A stretch of DNA of 64,000 nt from Hydrotalea sp. GTDB taxonomy: Bacteria; Bacteroidota; Bacteroidia; Chitinophagales; Chitinophagaceae. The DNA is taken from contig JAKRSC010000024.1 of NCBI GenBank assembly GCA_022402565.1, forward strand, positions 381,398 to 445,397, read 5' to 3'. How positions within the stretch are numbered: position 1 is the stretch's first letter; every line of letters starts with the position of its first letter. This document shows positions 18,416 through 28,636 of this stretch, piece by piece. The notes beneath the pieces are model-generated. The model was not told the DNA's origin. It made no database searches and was given only the letters and a program-made list of their open reading frames with translations. A program made the position numbers and the translations under genes.

Positions 18416-18547
18416 GAGCAGGCTTCGCTATTTTAGGTGTCGGCAAATATCGCTCAAAAATGAACATCATTCGACCCAAAAATGCAAAGGCTTTGTTTTT
18501 TTTAGGGATTTTTTACAACCAACATTTCCCCATGAAATTTCTATCCT

Positions 18548-19294
18548 TTATTTCATCTTTTCGGCAACCATAATCAACCTAGGCGACTGCCTCATATGGT
18601 AAGGTGCTAGCTGATAATCTCCATATACTTCCTTGATTTGCAAGTGTTCAAAGGCCATCATTTCCGTAAAATCGCCTAATGAAAACTTAGCTACCCGCTC
18701 AGTAAACAGGTGATGTGGCGAAGGGTGTGTTGCATCCGTAATCTGAATTTGCTTGTAAAAAAAGCGTTCGTCATGCCATTTGGTGATATGAAAATCAACA
18801 CCGTCTTCAATTTGATGTAACGAAGGAACCAAATGATCCTCAGAAAAATGAACGTTTAAATAGTCCATCACTAGTTTCCCGCCAGGTTTAATGCTCTGTG
18901 CCATAGTTCTTATGGCTTTTTCATGCTCCCTTTGTGTTTTAAAATACCCAAAACTGGTAAATAAGTTCCAAGCAATATCAAAATAGTTCACCCAACAGGG
19001 CAAACGCATATCGTGTTGAAAGAAATGTAACTTTTCATGTGAAAACTTTCTGGCCTCCCGGATACTTTCATAGGAAAGGTCAATGCCAGTTACGTCATAA
19101 CCATACTGAGCTAAAGCCCTACTATGACGCCCTTTTCCACAGGCAATATCTAACATTTTAGCATTGGGTGCAGGCTCAATTAAATGCACTATACGGTCAA
19201 TAAATGCATGTGCCTCACTATCGTCGCGGTGTTTATATAACAAGTGGTAATAATGCGAATTGAACCAATCTTTAAACCAATTATGCTCTGCCAT
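18548..19294 (-). CDS. Class I SAM-dependent methyltransferase
   Basis: Methyltransferase of 248 aa. Motif I is MLDIACGKGRHSRALAQYG (about 45-63), followed by VTGIDLSYESI (acidic motif II residue) and MDYLNVHF. The form resembles UbiE/Tam-like small-molecule methyltransferases, but nothing shows the acceptor. The gene stands alone on the minus strand between sucA and the divergent phosphoglucomutase-family gene; the 132 bp between it and sucA hold nothing I can name. Confidence 0.75.
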   Translation of the reverse strand: MAEHNWFKDWFNSHYYHLLYKHRDDSEAHAFIDRIVHLIEPAPNAKMLDIACGKGRHSRALAQYGYDVTGIDLSYESIREARKFSHEKLHFFQHDMRLPCWVNYFDIAWNLFTSFGYFKTQREHEKAIRTMAQSIKPGGKLVMDYLNVHFSEDHLVPSLHQIEDGVDFHITKWHDERFFYKQIQITDATHPSPHHLFTERVAKFSLGDFTEMMAFEHLQIKEVYGDYQLAPYHMRQSPRLIMVAEKMK

Positions 19295-19407
19295 CCTGCA
19301 AAAGTAATTAGCAACAGAAGGATCTCAACTTTCATGACTTGTTAATTCAGGAAATTTTAGGATTGCCTCTTGATTGATAGGTCTAAAAGCAATGGCTCAA
19401 AATGCCC

Positions 19408-19415
19408 TATGTTTG
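19408..19415 (+). promoter_or_regulatory. -7 box TATGTTTG before the glmM-like gene
   Basis: Match to the Bacteroidota -7 consensus TAnnTTTG, 19 bp before the ATG at 19435. It lies inside the reading frame that would start at an ATG at 19402, which argues against that start. Confidence 0.5.
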
Positions 19416-19434
19416 CAAGCCAAAAGTCGAACAT

Positions 19435-20829
19435 ATGGCCTTAATGAAGAGCATTTCGGGTATCCGAGGAACCATTGGCGGAGCCCCAGGAAACAACCTT
19501 ACCCCTCTAGATATTGTGCGTTTTTCTTCCGCTTATGGAACATGGCTGCTGAAGAAACATCCTAATAACAAAAAAGTCGTGGTAGGTCGCGATGGTAGAA
19601 TTAGCGGTCCCATGGTACAAGCCCTTGTAATTAACACACTCACTGCTCTGGGTATTGATGTACTTGATGCAGGCCTTAGTACCACACCAACTATTGAAAT
19701 GGCGGTTGTATGGGAAAAAGCTGCGGGTGGTATAATTCTAACTGCCAGTCACAATCCTAAGGAATGGAACGCCTTAAAGTTATTGAATGAAAAAGGTGAA
19801 TTTATAAGTGGTGAAGATGGTGCTGAAGTGTTACAGTTAGCTGAAGCTGAAAATTTCCAATATGCATCAGTTGACCAGCTTGGTAAAACTTTTGAAGCCA
19901 ACCATTTTATTGAAAAACATATTGAAGCTATTCTGGCTCATCCATGGGTTAATAAAGCAACCATAGAAGCGGCTGATTTTTCAATTGTTGTAGATGCAAT
20001 CAATAGTTCAGGTGCAATAGCAGTACCAGCTTTGTTAGAGGCTTTGGGGGTGAAAAAATACAAAGTACTTAACTGCGAAATTACTGGCAAGTTTGCACAC
20101 AATCCAGAGCCACTACCTGAACACCTGACTGAACTGAGCAATACTGTTGTAAAAGAAAATGCCCATTTAGGTATTGCAGTTGACCCGGATGTAGATCGAC
20201 TTTGTTTTGTGAATGAAGATGGTACACTCTTTGGCGAAGAATATACTTTAGTAGCTGTAGCTGATTTTGTGTTGGGTCGTGAAAAAGGAAGCACAGTCAG
20301 CAACCTCAGTTCAACCAGAGCTCTTCGAGATGTAACTGAAAGCCATGGCTGTACCTATTATGCAAGCGCTGTGGGTGAAGTGAATGTAGTACAACAAATG
20401 AAAGATACCAATGCTGTAATTGGCGGCGAAGGTAATGGCGGAATAATAGTCCCAAATTTTCACTATGGAAGAGATGCATTAATTGGTATTGGTATATTCT
20501 TAACTGCATTAGCAGAAAAAGGTGGATCGTCCAAAAAACTTCGTAGCTCTTATCCCGACTATTTCATGAGCAAAAATAAAATTGAGTTAACTGAAGGAAC
20601 AAATATGTCAGCAATTTTTGCTGCAATTCAAAAAAAGTATGCAAAAAATCCACAGAACACCATCGATGGATTAAAAATTGAATTTGATAAAGACTGGGTT
20701 CATTTAAGACCAAGTAATACTGAACCAATTATTCGGATATATGCTGAAAGTCAATTTGAAACCACTGCACACAATATTGCTAAAAAAATTATGGAAGATA
20801 TCCGCGAAATCATGAATGGAGCTCATTAA
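19435..20829 (+). CDS. glmM: Phosphoglucosamine mutase / phosphomannomutase family enzyme
   Basis: Alpha-D-phosphohexomutase of 464 aa. The phosphoserine loop is TASHNP at 103-108 with Ser105, the Mg site is DPDVDRLCF, the sugar-binding loop is GEGNGGIIVP, and the C-terminal phosphate-binding motif is RPSNTEPIIRIY. The Bacteroidota GlmM-type protein starts KSISGIRGTIGG as here, and would make glucosamine-1-phosphate for peptidoglycan and LPS; phosphomannomutase activity is also possible. ATG at 19435 and at 19444 both fit; I chose the first. Confidence 0.85.
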   Translation: MALMKSISGIRGTIGGAPGNNLTPLDIVRFSSAYGTWLLKKHPNNKKVVVGRDGRISGPMVQALVINTLTALGIDVLDAGLSTTPTIEMAVVWEKAAGGIILTASHNPKEWNALKLLNEKGEFISGEDGAEVLQLAEAENFQYASVDQLGKTFEANHFIEKHIEAILAHPWVNKATIEAADFSIVVDAINSSGAIAVPALLEALGVKKYKVLNCEITGKFAHNPEPLPEHLTELSNTVVKENAHLGIAVDPDVDRLCFVNEDGTLFGEEYTLVAVADFVLGREKGSTVSNLSSTRALRDVTESHGCTYYASAVGEVNVVQQMKDTNAVIGGEGNGGIIVPNFHYGRDALIGIGIFLTALAEKGGSSKKLRSSYPDYFMSKNKIELTEGTNMSAIFAAIQKKYAKNPQNTIDGLKIEFDKDWVHLRPSNTEPIIRIYAESQFETTAHNIAKKIMEDIREIMNGAH

Positions 20830-20855
20830 CTTTCTACAACACACAAACTGCACTT

Positions 20856-21983
20856 ATGGAAAGAATTTATTTTGATAACGCCGCAACTACTGCACTAGAC
20901 CCTACTGTGCTAGAATCAATGATGCCTTATTTAACTACGCACTTTGGAAATCCATCTTCTATTTATAGCTACGGAAGAGAGAGCAGGTTAGCAGTTGAAA
21001 ATGCCAGGAAAACTGTTGCCAAAATTTTAAATGCTCATCCAGCAGAAATTTTTTTCACAAGTGGTGGCACCGAAAGCAGCAATACAGCTATTCACGCAGC
21101 AATTTTTAATTTAGGATGTACGCATATCATCAGTTCCCCAATTGAACACCATGCTACTCTGCATACTATTGAACATTTACACAAACAAGGCGCCGCAGCC
21201 TTAAGCTATGTGCGTGTGTTGCCTAACGGACATATTGACCTTGAACATTTAGAAGAAATACTTGCAAATTCTGATGAAAAGTGTTTCGTTACATTAATGC
21301 ATGCCAATAATGAAATTGGTAATATCACCGATATTTTTGCAGTTGGAAATCTTTGCAAAAAATATAATGCAATTTTTCATAGTGATACAGTTCAAACCGT
21401 TGGACATTTCCCTTTCGACCTTCGTAATACGCCTGTTCACTTTATCACTGGTGCGGGACATAAATTTCATGGACCAAAAGGTGTTGGAATTTTATACATT
21501 AATGAAAATGTAAAAATTCAGCCCTATATACATGGCGGCAGTCAGGAAAGAAATATGCGCGCTGGTACAGAAAACTTGTATGGTATTGTTGGTTTTGCAA
21601 AAGCACTTGAAATAGCAACTCTAAATTATGAGGAAGAAAAAAAACATATTTTAGAGATCAAACATTACATGCGCGATGAATTAAAAAAACACATCCCAGG
21701 TGTACATTTCAACGGGGATGTTGATGGAAATAGCTTGTATACCGTTCTAAATGTTAGCTTTCCTAAGACTGAAAAAAGCGAAATGATTTTATTCAACTTA
21801 GATATTCACCAAATTTGCGCCTCAGGCGGTAGTGCTTGTACGAGTGGTGCAGATGCCGGAAGTCATGTGATTAGAGCAATCAATAATAATCCCAATCAGG
21901 TGGCAGTTCGCTTTTCTTTTAGCAAATTCAATAAGAAGGAGGAAGTGGACTTAGTTATTGAAAAGCTTAAAGATTTAATCTAA
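20856..21983 (+). CDS. Cysteine desulfurase, NifS/IscS family
   Basis: PLP enzyme of 375 aa that takes sulfur from cysteine for Fe-S clusters or tRNA thiolation. The PLP Lys is K203 in TGAGHKFHGPKG, and the persulfide Cys is C328 in CASGGSACTSGA. FTSGGTESSNTAIH (about 68-80) binds the cofactor. The long Cys loop with SACTSG fits group I (IscS/NifS) rather than SufS. It follows the mutase gene by 26 bp. A HesB/IscA-type protein that could use its sulfur is encoded at 34956. Confidence 0.9.
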   Translation: MERIYFDNAATTALDPTVLESMMPYLTTHFGNPSSIYSYGRESRLAVENARKTVAKILNAHPAEIFFTSGGTESSNTAIHAAIFNLGCTHIISSPIEHHATLHTIEHLHKQGAAALSYVRVLPNGHIDLEHLEEILANSDEKCFVTLMHANNEIGNITDIFAVGNLCKKYNAIFHSDTVQTVGHFPFDLRNTPVHFITGAGHKFHGPKGVGILYINENVKIQPYIHGGSQERNMRAGTENLYGIVGFAKALEIATLNYEEEKKHILEIKHYMRDELKKHIPGVHFNGDVDGNSLYTVLNVSFPKTEKSEMILFNLDIHQICASGGSACTSGADAGSHVIRAINNNPNQVAVRFSFSKFNKKEEVDLVIEKLKDLI

Positions 21984-22038
21984 TCATTTGAAATAAATCT
22001 GTAATTTAAATCGTTCAATCACACACAAACATTTACTT

Positions 22039-22518
22039 ATGAAAAAATTTCTTTTTGCACTTATTGCCTTAACATGGCTCAATACCAATTCAACCAATGC
22101 ACAGAATAAAGTCCCTATGGCTGTCTTCGCAGAAGTAGGTGGACCAGGTCTAGCTTCAATCAATTTTGACACCCGATTTGCAAAAAAAGCTACTGGATTA
22201 GGGGGTAGAATTGGAGTTGGTGGATTTAGTGTTGACGGTACAGGGGTTACTTTTATTCCAGTTGGGGTAAACTACCTATTAGGTAAAGACAATAAAAACT
22301 TCTTTGAAATTGGAGGTGGTGTAACATATGCCAATGTTAGCGATCGAAGTTTTTCTGACGGAAGTATTTTTGAAGGCTCTTTTGGACATTTGAATTTTGG
22401 TTATCGTCTTCAGCCTGCTAATGGAGGTTTCTTTTTTAGAGCAGCTATCAACCCAATATTTGGAAGAGGTTATTTCATGCCATATTATGCAGGCCTTGCA
22501 TTTGGATATTCATTTTAA
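22039..22518 (+). CDS. Small outer-membrane beta-barrel-like protein
   Basis: Exported protein of 159 aa with a signal peptide (MKKFLFALIALTWLNTNSTNA). The mature part is Gly-rich with alternating polar and hydrophobic strands, and ends in an aromatic residue (FGYSF), as outer-membrane barrels do. Length and pattern fit an eight-stranded barrel of the OmpX/OmpA type. No enzyme motif is present. It stands alone between the cysteine desulfurase gene and the bidirectional terminator. Confidence 0.7.
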   Translation: MKKFLFALIALTWLNTNSTNAQNKVPMAVFAEVGGPGLASINFDTRFAKKATGLGGRIGVGGFSVDGTGVTFIPVGVNYLLGKDNKNFFEIGGGVTYANVSDRSFSDGSIFEGSFGHLNFGYRLQPANGGFFFRAAINPIFGRGYFMPYYAGLAFGYSF

Positions 22519-22540
22519 AATACAACCTCATAAATAAAAA

Positions 22541-22568
22541 ATGCCTCGAATATCGAGGCATTTTTTAT
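22541..22568. terminator. Bidirectional terminator
   Basis: Near-perfect hairpin ATGCCTCGA / TCGAGGCAT with a short loop and T runs on both sides. It serves the barrel protein gene on the plus strand and the AAA+ gene on the minus strand. Confidence 0.85.
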
Positions 22569-22581
22569 TTAGCTATCAAGC

Positions 22582-24111
22582 TTATTCCTCCTGATCCCAT
22601 TCATCAGTTTGCAATGATCCAAAATTCATAATACCACCCATCAAATCCTGAAATGCAATTTTACCATCAATGTTCTTTTTGCTAATCAAAGAATAAGCAG
22701 CTAATCCATGTAAAACAAATTCCATTAATAATGACTGTTCAGCTTGATTGGCCATATGAAAATGCTTTTTAACAAAACTATCTAACCCATTCACTTTTTT
22801 CAGAGCCAATATTTTATCAGCATCCTTCATATCTAGTAACAAATCAAGATGCTGTCCATTATTAAACCACTCTACAATAGTTTGATAAGGATCTAACGGC
22901 AATTGTTCTTCTTCTGAATTTTTTCTTTTCTTCTTTTTGGTTTGCTCTGGATTGGGAAAATACTGAACAAACAAAGTCCTGATTGCTTTCTCAATTAAAT
23001 GAACAGCAACTTGATAAGGCCCCTCCTGTTCTCCTTCATACACCAATTCAATTTTCCCTGTAATTGCTGGCACAATAGCAAGAATATCAGAAATCCAAAT
23101 TTGCGACTTCTTTTCATTATGCAATAATGTTCTTCTTTCAGCACTTCCTATAGCAGTTTCAAATGCAGCAATGGTCAATCGCGCGCTTACACCACTCTTT
23201 CTATCAACATATTCACTTTGACGCGCTTCAAATGCCACTTGTTCTATGAGTCGTTTCACCAAATCACTTACTTGGATCTTTTGAGCTTGGTCTTCACCAA
23301 TTGCAGCCTCTTGTTCAGTTATAGCTAACGCCACTTCCATAGAGTTAGGATAATGCGTTAATATTTGGCTTTCGATTCTATCTTTTAAAGGGGTAACTAT
23401 GCTACCTCTGTTTGTATAATCTTCTGGATTAGCTGTAAATACAAATTGAATATCTAATGGCATGCGCAACTTAAAGCCACGAATTTGCACATCACCTTCT
23501 TGTAAAATATTAAATAACGCAACTTGAATACGGGCTTGCAAATCTGGCAATTCGTTAATAACAAAAATACACCTATTGCTCCGCGGAATTATTCCATAAT
23601 GGATAACACCCTCATCGGAAAAACTCAATCGAAGGTTAGCTGCCTTAATTGGGTCAATATCTCCAATCAAATCGGCAACACTTACATCCGGCGTTGCTAA
23701 TTTTTCTGCATATCGCTGTGAGCGATGTACCCAAGCAATGGGCGTATCATCTCCTTTTCTTGCCAGCATATCAATAGCATACCTACTAATGGGGCGAAAA
23801 GGATCATCATTAATTTCACTTCCTTCAACTATAGGCATAAACTCGTCAAGCAAATCAACCATTTGCCTGGCCATACGTGTTTTAGCTTGACCACGTAAAC
23901 CCAAGTACAAAATGTTATGCTTACTCAATAATGCTCTTTCAGTATCTGGAATAACTGTATCCTCATAACCTAAAATACCAGGGAATGGATTTTCTTTTTG
24001 CTTGATTCTTTGAATGAGGTTATCTCTAATTTCTTCTTTGACCGTCTTAGAACGATAACCTGATTGCTTCAACTCTCCAAATGTGTGTATGTGTTGTATG
24101 TCCATTATCAT
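22582..24111 (-). CDS. Mg-chelatase-like AAA+ ATPase, partner of a VWA protein
   Basis: AAA+ ATPase of 509 aa in the MoxR/BchI group. Walker A is GLRGQAKTR at 71-79, in place of the textbook GxxxxGKT. Walker B is IFVINELPDL, and FTANPEDYTNRGSIVTPLKDRI holds sensor 1 and the arginine-finger region. A long C-terminal part (about 350-509) with a basic KKKKRKNSEEE linker is extra. Its start overlaps the last base of the VWA gene, so the two are translated together. Such pairs act as chaperones that insert metals or remodel protein complexes; the client here is unknown. Confidence 0.8.
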   Translation of the reverse strand: MIMDIQHIHTFGELKQSGYRSKTVKEEIRDNLIQRIKQKENPFPGILGYEDTVIPDTERALLSKHNILYLGLRGQAKTRMARQMVDLLDEFMPIVEGSEINDDPFRPISRYAIDMLARKGDDTPIAWVHRSQRYAEKLATPDVSVADLIGDIDPIKAANLRLSFSDEGVIHYGIIPRSNRCIFVINELPDLQARIQVALFNILQEGDVQIRGFKLRMPLDIQFVFTANPEDYTNRGSIVTPLKDRIESQILTHYPNSMEVALAITEQEAAIGEDQAQKIQVSDLVKRLIEQVAFEARQSEYVDRKSGVSARLTIAAFETAIGSAERRTLLHNEKKSQIWISDILAIVPAITGKIELVYEGEQEGPYQVAVHLIEKAIRTLFVQYFPNPEQTKKKKRKNSEEEQLPLDPYQTIVEWFNNGQHLDLLLDMKDADKILALKKVNGLDSFVKKHFHMANQAEQSLLMEFVLHGLAAYSLISKKNIDGKIAFQDLMGGIMNFGSLQTDEWDQEE

Positions 24112-25208
24112 TAAAACATTGTTTTAGTCTTACCACTTTCAAAATCCTTGAATACAAAAGAGCCCAAATTATCTAAACCCGCAAAAAAGGCTTTACCATG
24201 ATTCATTTCTGTAAATTCTTCTACAAATTTTTGCAGATAAGGATCACTGGCAATCATGAAAGTCGTAATGGGAATTTTTAATTTCTTGCATTGCGCTGCT
24301 AAATTCATACATCTATTAATTACTTTCCTATCTAATCCAAAACTGTTCTTATAGTATTTACCACTTATCTTAAGACAGGTGGGCTTTCCATCTGTAATCA
24401 TGAAAATTTGCTTGTTGCTGTTTTTCCTTCTTCTAAGCAAATCCATGGCCATTTCTAATCCGGCAACTGTATTAGTATGATAAGGGCCAACTTGTAAATA
24501 GGGCAAATCTTTAATCTCTACCTGCCATGCATCGTTACCAAACACAACAATATCTAGGGTATCTTTCGGATACTTAGTTGTAATAAGTTCACTCAAAGCC
24601 ATAGCCACTTTTTTGGCTGGTGTTATTCGGTCTTCGCCATATAAAATCATACTATGACTAATATCAATCATAAGTACGGTAGAAGTTTGTGCTTTGAAAT
24701 CAGTTTCACGAATATGCAAATCCTCTTCTGACATGTGAAAGCGTTCAATACCATGGTTAATTTGCGCATGCCGAATGCTCTCAGTAAAATCAATTTGTTC
24801 TAAAGTATCTCCAAACTGATAGGGTCTAGTGTCTGAATTCTGCTCATCGCCTTTCCCGAATTTTGATGTGGCGTGATTGCCAGGTTTTGATTTCTTAAGT
24901 TGACCGAAAATTTCATCAAGGCTTTTTTTACGAATAGTACTTTCTGACTTTGCAGTTATTTTAAATGAGCCATCTGCTGGATTCTCTGATAGGTAACCTT
25001 TTGCTTTCAATTCTTCAATAAAATCACCCATTCCATAATCATCATTCGTCAAATTATATTTTCTATCTAATTGATTCAACCAGTCAAGCGCTTCAGTAGC
25101 ATCACCATTGGTATACGTCAAGAGCTGGACAAATAAATCCAACAATTGCTGGAATTTATTTTCCTCATTAGCATTGATGCGAAATGTTTCGAATCTGTAC
25201 CCTTTCAT
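24111..25208 (-). CDS. VWA-domain protein, BchD/CobT-like partner
   Basis: Protein of 365 aa with a von Willebrand A domain in its C-terminal half. The MIDAS metal site DISHS is at 182-186 and continues with MITDGKPTC. The N-terminal half is helical and polar. Partner of the AAA+ ATPase gene that follows with 1-bp overlap, as in MoxR-VWA and Mg-chelatase I-D pairs. No signal peptide, so the complex should work in the cytosol. The pathway served is unknown. Confidence 0.8.
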   Translation of the reverse strand: MKGYRFETFRINANEENKFQQLLDLFVQLLTYTNGDATEALDWLNQLDRKYNLTNDDYGMGDFIEELKAKGYLSENPADGSFKITAKSESTIRKKSLDEIFGQLKKSKPGNHATSKFGKGDEQNSDTRPYQFGDTLEQIDFTESIRHAQINHGIERFHMSEEDLHIRETDFKAQTSTVLMIDISHSMILYGEDRITPAKKVAMALSELITTKYPKDTLDIVVFGNDAWQVEIKDLPYLQVGPYHTNTVAGLEMAMDLLRRRKNSNKQIFMITDGKPTCLKISGKYYKNSFGLDRKVINRCMNLAAQCKKLKIPITTFMIASDPYLQKFVEEFTEMNHGKAFFAGLDNLGSFVFKDFESGKTKTMF

Positions 25209-25267
25209 ATCTGAAAACTACTGTATTTGTGTCTAACGTACAAGCTATGTTTTGGTTGAAAGAGAAT

Positions 25268-25297
25268 AAAAAAAGTCCCACAATTTTATGTGGGACT
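25268..25297 (-). terminator. Terminator of the DUF2723 gene
   Basis: Stem AGTCCCACA / TGTGGGACT with a 6-nt loop, followed on the minus strand by seven T. It starts just after the stop at 25304. Confidence 0.85.
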
Positions 25298-25303
25298 CTA
25301 TAT

Positions 25304-28300
25304 TTACTTTTCTTCTGCTGGCATTACTTTACCAGGAATACTCATTCCTTCGTACATCTGTTTAATTTGTCTTAATCCTTCTAAATAATTTTTAGCAATA
25401 TTCTTTTCCTGTTCCATGTTCATTGCATGTACACCTGAAAGAGAATTATAGTAACGCATTTGCTGAGTTAAGTCTTTTTCAACTAATGCTGATACTTTTT
25501 TTGCTAGCTCCTTTGCCTCAGCTCTATAACAAGCATCAATAAACATAAGAGAGTTTCTGTTATGTAAATTAGCCCTACTGATCATTCCATATGGCATATT
25601 TTCATCAATGATCATTTGATCTGCCTTTTCTAATACCTTTCTTGCTTCCTCTTTTCTATTCTTATTTACCAAGTCAATAGCCAATTCAGTATACGCCATT
25701 CGAATTGTATTTAAGTGGCGTCTGTTTTCTTCATCAAAATACACACCTGGAACATTTGCATTACCAGATGCAAAAACATTCATCACTTTATCCATCATCC
25801 AATTGGTATTGATGTTGTCTTGATAAACTGGAACAAAACGAAACGCTAACCCGTCGCGACGTAGGTATTCGTCAAATCCTAATTCAACACCAGGATTGGT
25901 GAAATAAATAGGACGTTTCCAACCATTAGCTGCAATAATATTCAATACAGTTGCATCATTCTTCATGATGGCCCCTTTTGGAAATTCAAAGCGAACCTCA
26001 CCCACTACACTGTCAGTTGGATTAACAGTTCCATTGGCAAGAACCAATTCTTTATTAACCGGAATTGAGAATTTTCTAACTGGAAAACTATGCAAAGGTT
26101 CACCACGAGTATTATCCATAGTTGCAGGGTCATCGCTGCCTACATAGTTTTTCATGACATCATATAAATCGTAGAATCGATTTTCTGGAATATTTGGGCG
26201 AGGTGCATAAACACTATAATCCCGCTTACGACCTTCAATCTGGTCAGCAGACCAAATTACATCTATTGGATCACTTTCGTTAATCTTATAGCGAAGCTGA
26301 TTGATATACCAATCAATTCCTAATAAGCTATAGTTTACAACACGAACATCTCTACGAATTCCTTCTACTTCTTGAGCATACCATAGAGGATATGTATCGT
26401 TATCACCAAATGAAAAGATAATAGCGTTTGGCGCACAACTTTCCAAATAGTTTTTAGCCAAATCTCTTGCAATTTGTTTTTTACTACGATCATGATCATC
26501 CCATTCTTGTTGTGCCATTAAACCAGGTACAGCAAGTAAACAAACAATAGTTGCAACACCTGCAGCTGTTACTTGAGCAAGTTTTTTCTGTAATAAATTA
26601 GCTATAAATAATACCCCTAAACCAATCCAAACAGCATATGCATAAAAGCTTCCTACAAAAGCGTAGTCACGCTCTCTTGGTTGATAGCCTGCTTGATTTA
26701 AATATAAAATAATTGCAAATCCTGTGAAGAAGAACAACAAGAAATTGATAAAAGCATCTTCGCGCTTTTTACGGTGCTGATAAATCCATCCTAGAATACC
26801 AAGTATAAAAGGCAACATAAATAGTTTATTGTTAGCCTTGTTATTCTTCATGCTATCGGGCAATTCTGCCTGACTTCCGTATAACAATCCATCAATAAAT
26901 GGAATTCCAGTAATCCAATTACCATCGCGAACATTACCAGTAAACAACCCTTGTACATCATTCTGCTTGCCAGAGAAATTCCACATAAAATAGCGGAAAT
27001 ACATCCAATAAAACTGGTACCCTAAAAAGAACCGAATATTATCACCTTGATTAGGAGCTCTTTCATATTCTCCCTGCTGCGTTTTACCTATGTTCATAAA
27101 CGACGCATAATAATCAGCATGATATTGATCATTACTAGCGTCCCACATCCTTGTTAGAACCATTTTATCTTCAGGAGCATATACATAATTCAATTCCCTG
27201 CCAACTTCAATATATGAATCCTTCCCTTTTTGATAACGCTTTCCTCCTTCTTTGTAATCTACTGGACGAGCAGTAAACTTTTGTCCATATAACAATGGGA
27301 AATCACCATACTGCTCTCTACCTAAATATCCAACCAAACTCATAGGATTATCAACATTATACATATCCACTGATGGATCAGCAGCACTTCGGATCATGGT
27401 AGTTAGATAAGTTGAATAGCCTACCAACATAAATGCAAAGCACCAAAGAGATAATTTCAAATAATACCAACTTTTCTTAGCAGCATAACGCAAACCAACT
27501 GCAATTAGAATTGCTATCAAAACAAAGAAAAAGCCAAATCCAGTAAAGAAAGGAGCTCCCAAGCTATTTGTAAAGAATAAATCGAATTTACCAGCAGCTT
27601 TAATTGTATACTGAATAACTGCTACTTGAACTATGCCCGTCAATACACAGCTCATTACAAAAAATATATAAGCACCACCATAAGCTGCTTTCTTTTGAGG
27701 GTTTCTACTTTCAAAAAAGAACAACAAGCCAAAAGCAATTAAAACACCTAAAATAACCAATCCAGCATAGGTAGGATCCATTCCTATACCACGCTCTGGA
27801 GAAGCTTCTCCATTTGCTTTAATAATTGCACCTACAAATGCCAAAGCGCCACCAATTCCCAATATTTTTACAAACCCAGCTCTTAGTTGAACATAGTTGA
27901 AAGTGTCTCTTTTTTTGTAATAGTAAACCATTACTATTGCGGGTATTGTTAATAAGTTCAATAAGTGAACACCTATTGACAATCCCATCATAAAAAAGAT
28001 AAATACAATCCATTTATCGGCACCTGGTTGTTCACTAGCATGTTCCCACTTCAAAATTGCCCAAAAAACGAGCGCTGTAAAGAAAGATGACATTGCGTAC
28101 ACTTCACCTTCAACTGCACTATACCAAAAAGAATCACTAAAAGTATAAGCCAAAGCACCTACCGCACCAGCACCCATGATGCTGATTAACTGATACATAG
28201 ATACTGAGCCATTCGCATCAACCTGCATAATTCTTCTAGCAAAGTGAGTAATAGTCCAAAACAGGAATAAAATGGTAAATCCACTCGCTAGGGCATTCAT

Positions 28301-28540
28301 AATATTCACAGCCTTTGCAGCAGTGAAAGGATTATCACCAAACAAAATGATAAAAAATCGACCTAATAGTACAAATAAAGGTGCTCCTGGTGGGTGTGGA
28401 ATTTGAAGTTTAAAACAGCTACTTACAAATTCACCACAATCCCACAAGCTTCCGCCTGCTTCTGCTGTGAGAATGTAAACACTTGAAGCAATGAAAAAAA
28501 TGAGCCATCCCGTAATGTTATTGATCTTCTTAAAATGCAT
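25304..28540 (-). CDS. DUF2723 membrane protein, probable protein O-mannosyltransferase-like
   Basis: Large polytopic protein of 1078 aa. The N-terminal 650 residues hold about a dozen membrane helices. LTAEAGGSLWDCGEFVSSCFKLQIPHPPGAPLFVLLGR has the acidic DCGEF loop and PHPPG segment that typify the family, shared with eukaryotic TMEM260 and GT-C glycosyltransferases. The C-terminal 400 residues form a soluble part, partly TPR-like. I chose ATG 28540 because a -7 box lies between it and the earlier in-frame ATG at 28597. The family is widespread in Bacteroidota; its glycan donor is not known to me. Confidence 0.85.
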   Translation of the reverse strand: MHFKKINNITGWLIFFIASSVYILTAEAGGSLWDCGEFVSSCFKLQIPHPPGAPLFVLLGRFFIILFGDNPFTAAKAVNIMNALASGFTILFLFWTITHFARRIMQVDANGSVSMYQLISIMGAGAVGALAYTFSDSFWYSAVEGEVYAMSSFFTALVFWAILKWEHASEQPGADKWIVFIFFMMGLSIGVHLLNLLTIPAIVMVYYYKKRDTFNYVQLRAGFVKILGIGGALAFVGAIIKANGEASPERGIGMDPTYAGLVILGVLIAFGLLFFFESRNPQKKAAYGGAYIFFVMSCVLTGIVQVAVIQYTIKAAGKFDLFFTNSLGAPFFTGFGFFFVLIAILIAVGLRYAAKKSWYYLKLSLWCFAFMLVGYSTYLTTMIRSAADPSVDMYNVDNPMSLVGYLGREQYGDFPLLYGQKFTARPVDYKEGGKRYQKGKDSYIEVGRELNYVYAPEDKMVLTRMWDASNDQYHADYYASFMNIGKTQQGEYERAPNQGDNIRFFLGYQFYWMYFRYFMWNFSGKQNDVQGLFTGNVRDGNWITGIPFIDGLLYGSQAELPDSMKNNKANNKLFMLPFILGILGWIYQHRKKREDAFINFLLFFFTGFAIILYLNQAGYQPRERDYAFVGSFYAYAVWIGLGVLFIANLLQKKLAQVTAAGVATIVCLLAVPGLMAQQEWDDHDRSKKQIARDLAKNYLESCAPNAIIFSFGDNDTYPLWYAQEVEGIRRDVRVVNYSLLGIDWYINQLRYKINESDPIDVIWSADQIEGRKRDYSVYAPRPNIPENRFYDLYDVMKNYVGSDDPATMDNTRGEPLHSFPVRKFSIPVNKELVLANGTVNPTDSVVGEVRFEFPKGAIMKNDATVLNIIAANGWKRPIYFTNPGVELGFDEYLRRDGLAFRFVPVYQDNINTNWMMDKVMNVFASGNANVPGVYFDEENRRHLNTIRMAYTELAIDLVNKNRKEEARKVLEKADQMIIDENMPYGMISRANLHNRNSLMFIDACYRAEAKELAKKVSALVEKDLTQQMRYYNSLSGVHAMNMEQEKNIAKNYLEGLRQIKQMYEGMSIPGKVMPAEEK

Positions 28541-28564
28541 GGTCGTTTTGGTTTTTAAGCGGAG

Positions 28565-28572
28565 CAAACCTA
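28565..28572 (-). promoter_or_regulatory. -7 box TAGGTTTG of the DUF2723 gene
   Basis: Minus-strand match to TAnnTTTG, 24 bp before the ATG at 28540 and downstream of the alternative ATG at 28597. This supports the shorter protein. Confidence 0.5.
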
Positions 28573-28636
28573 ACTGAAAAAAAGGAAACCCATTCATTCA
28601 AAATGTGAAAATTAGAGATGTAGTGTTCATTCTTCT

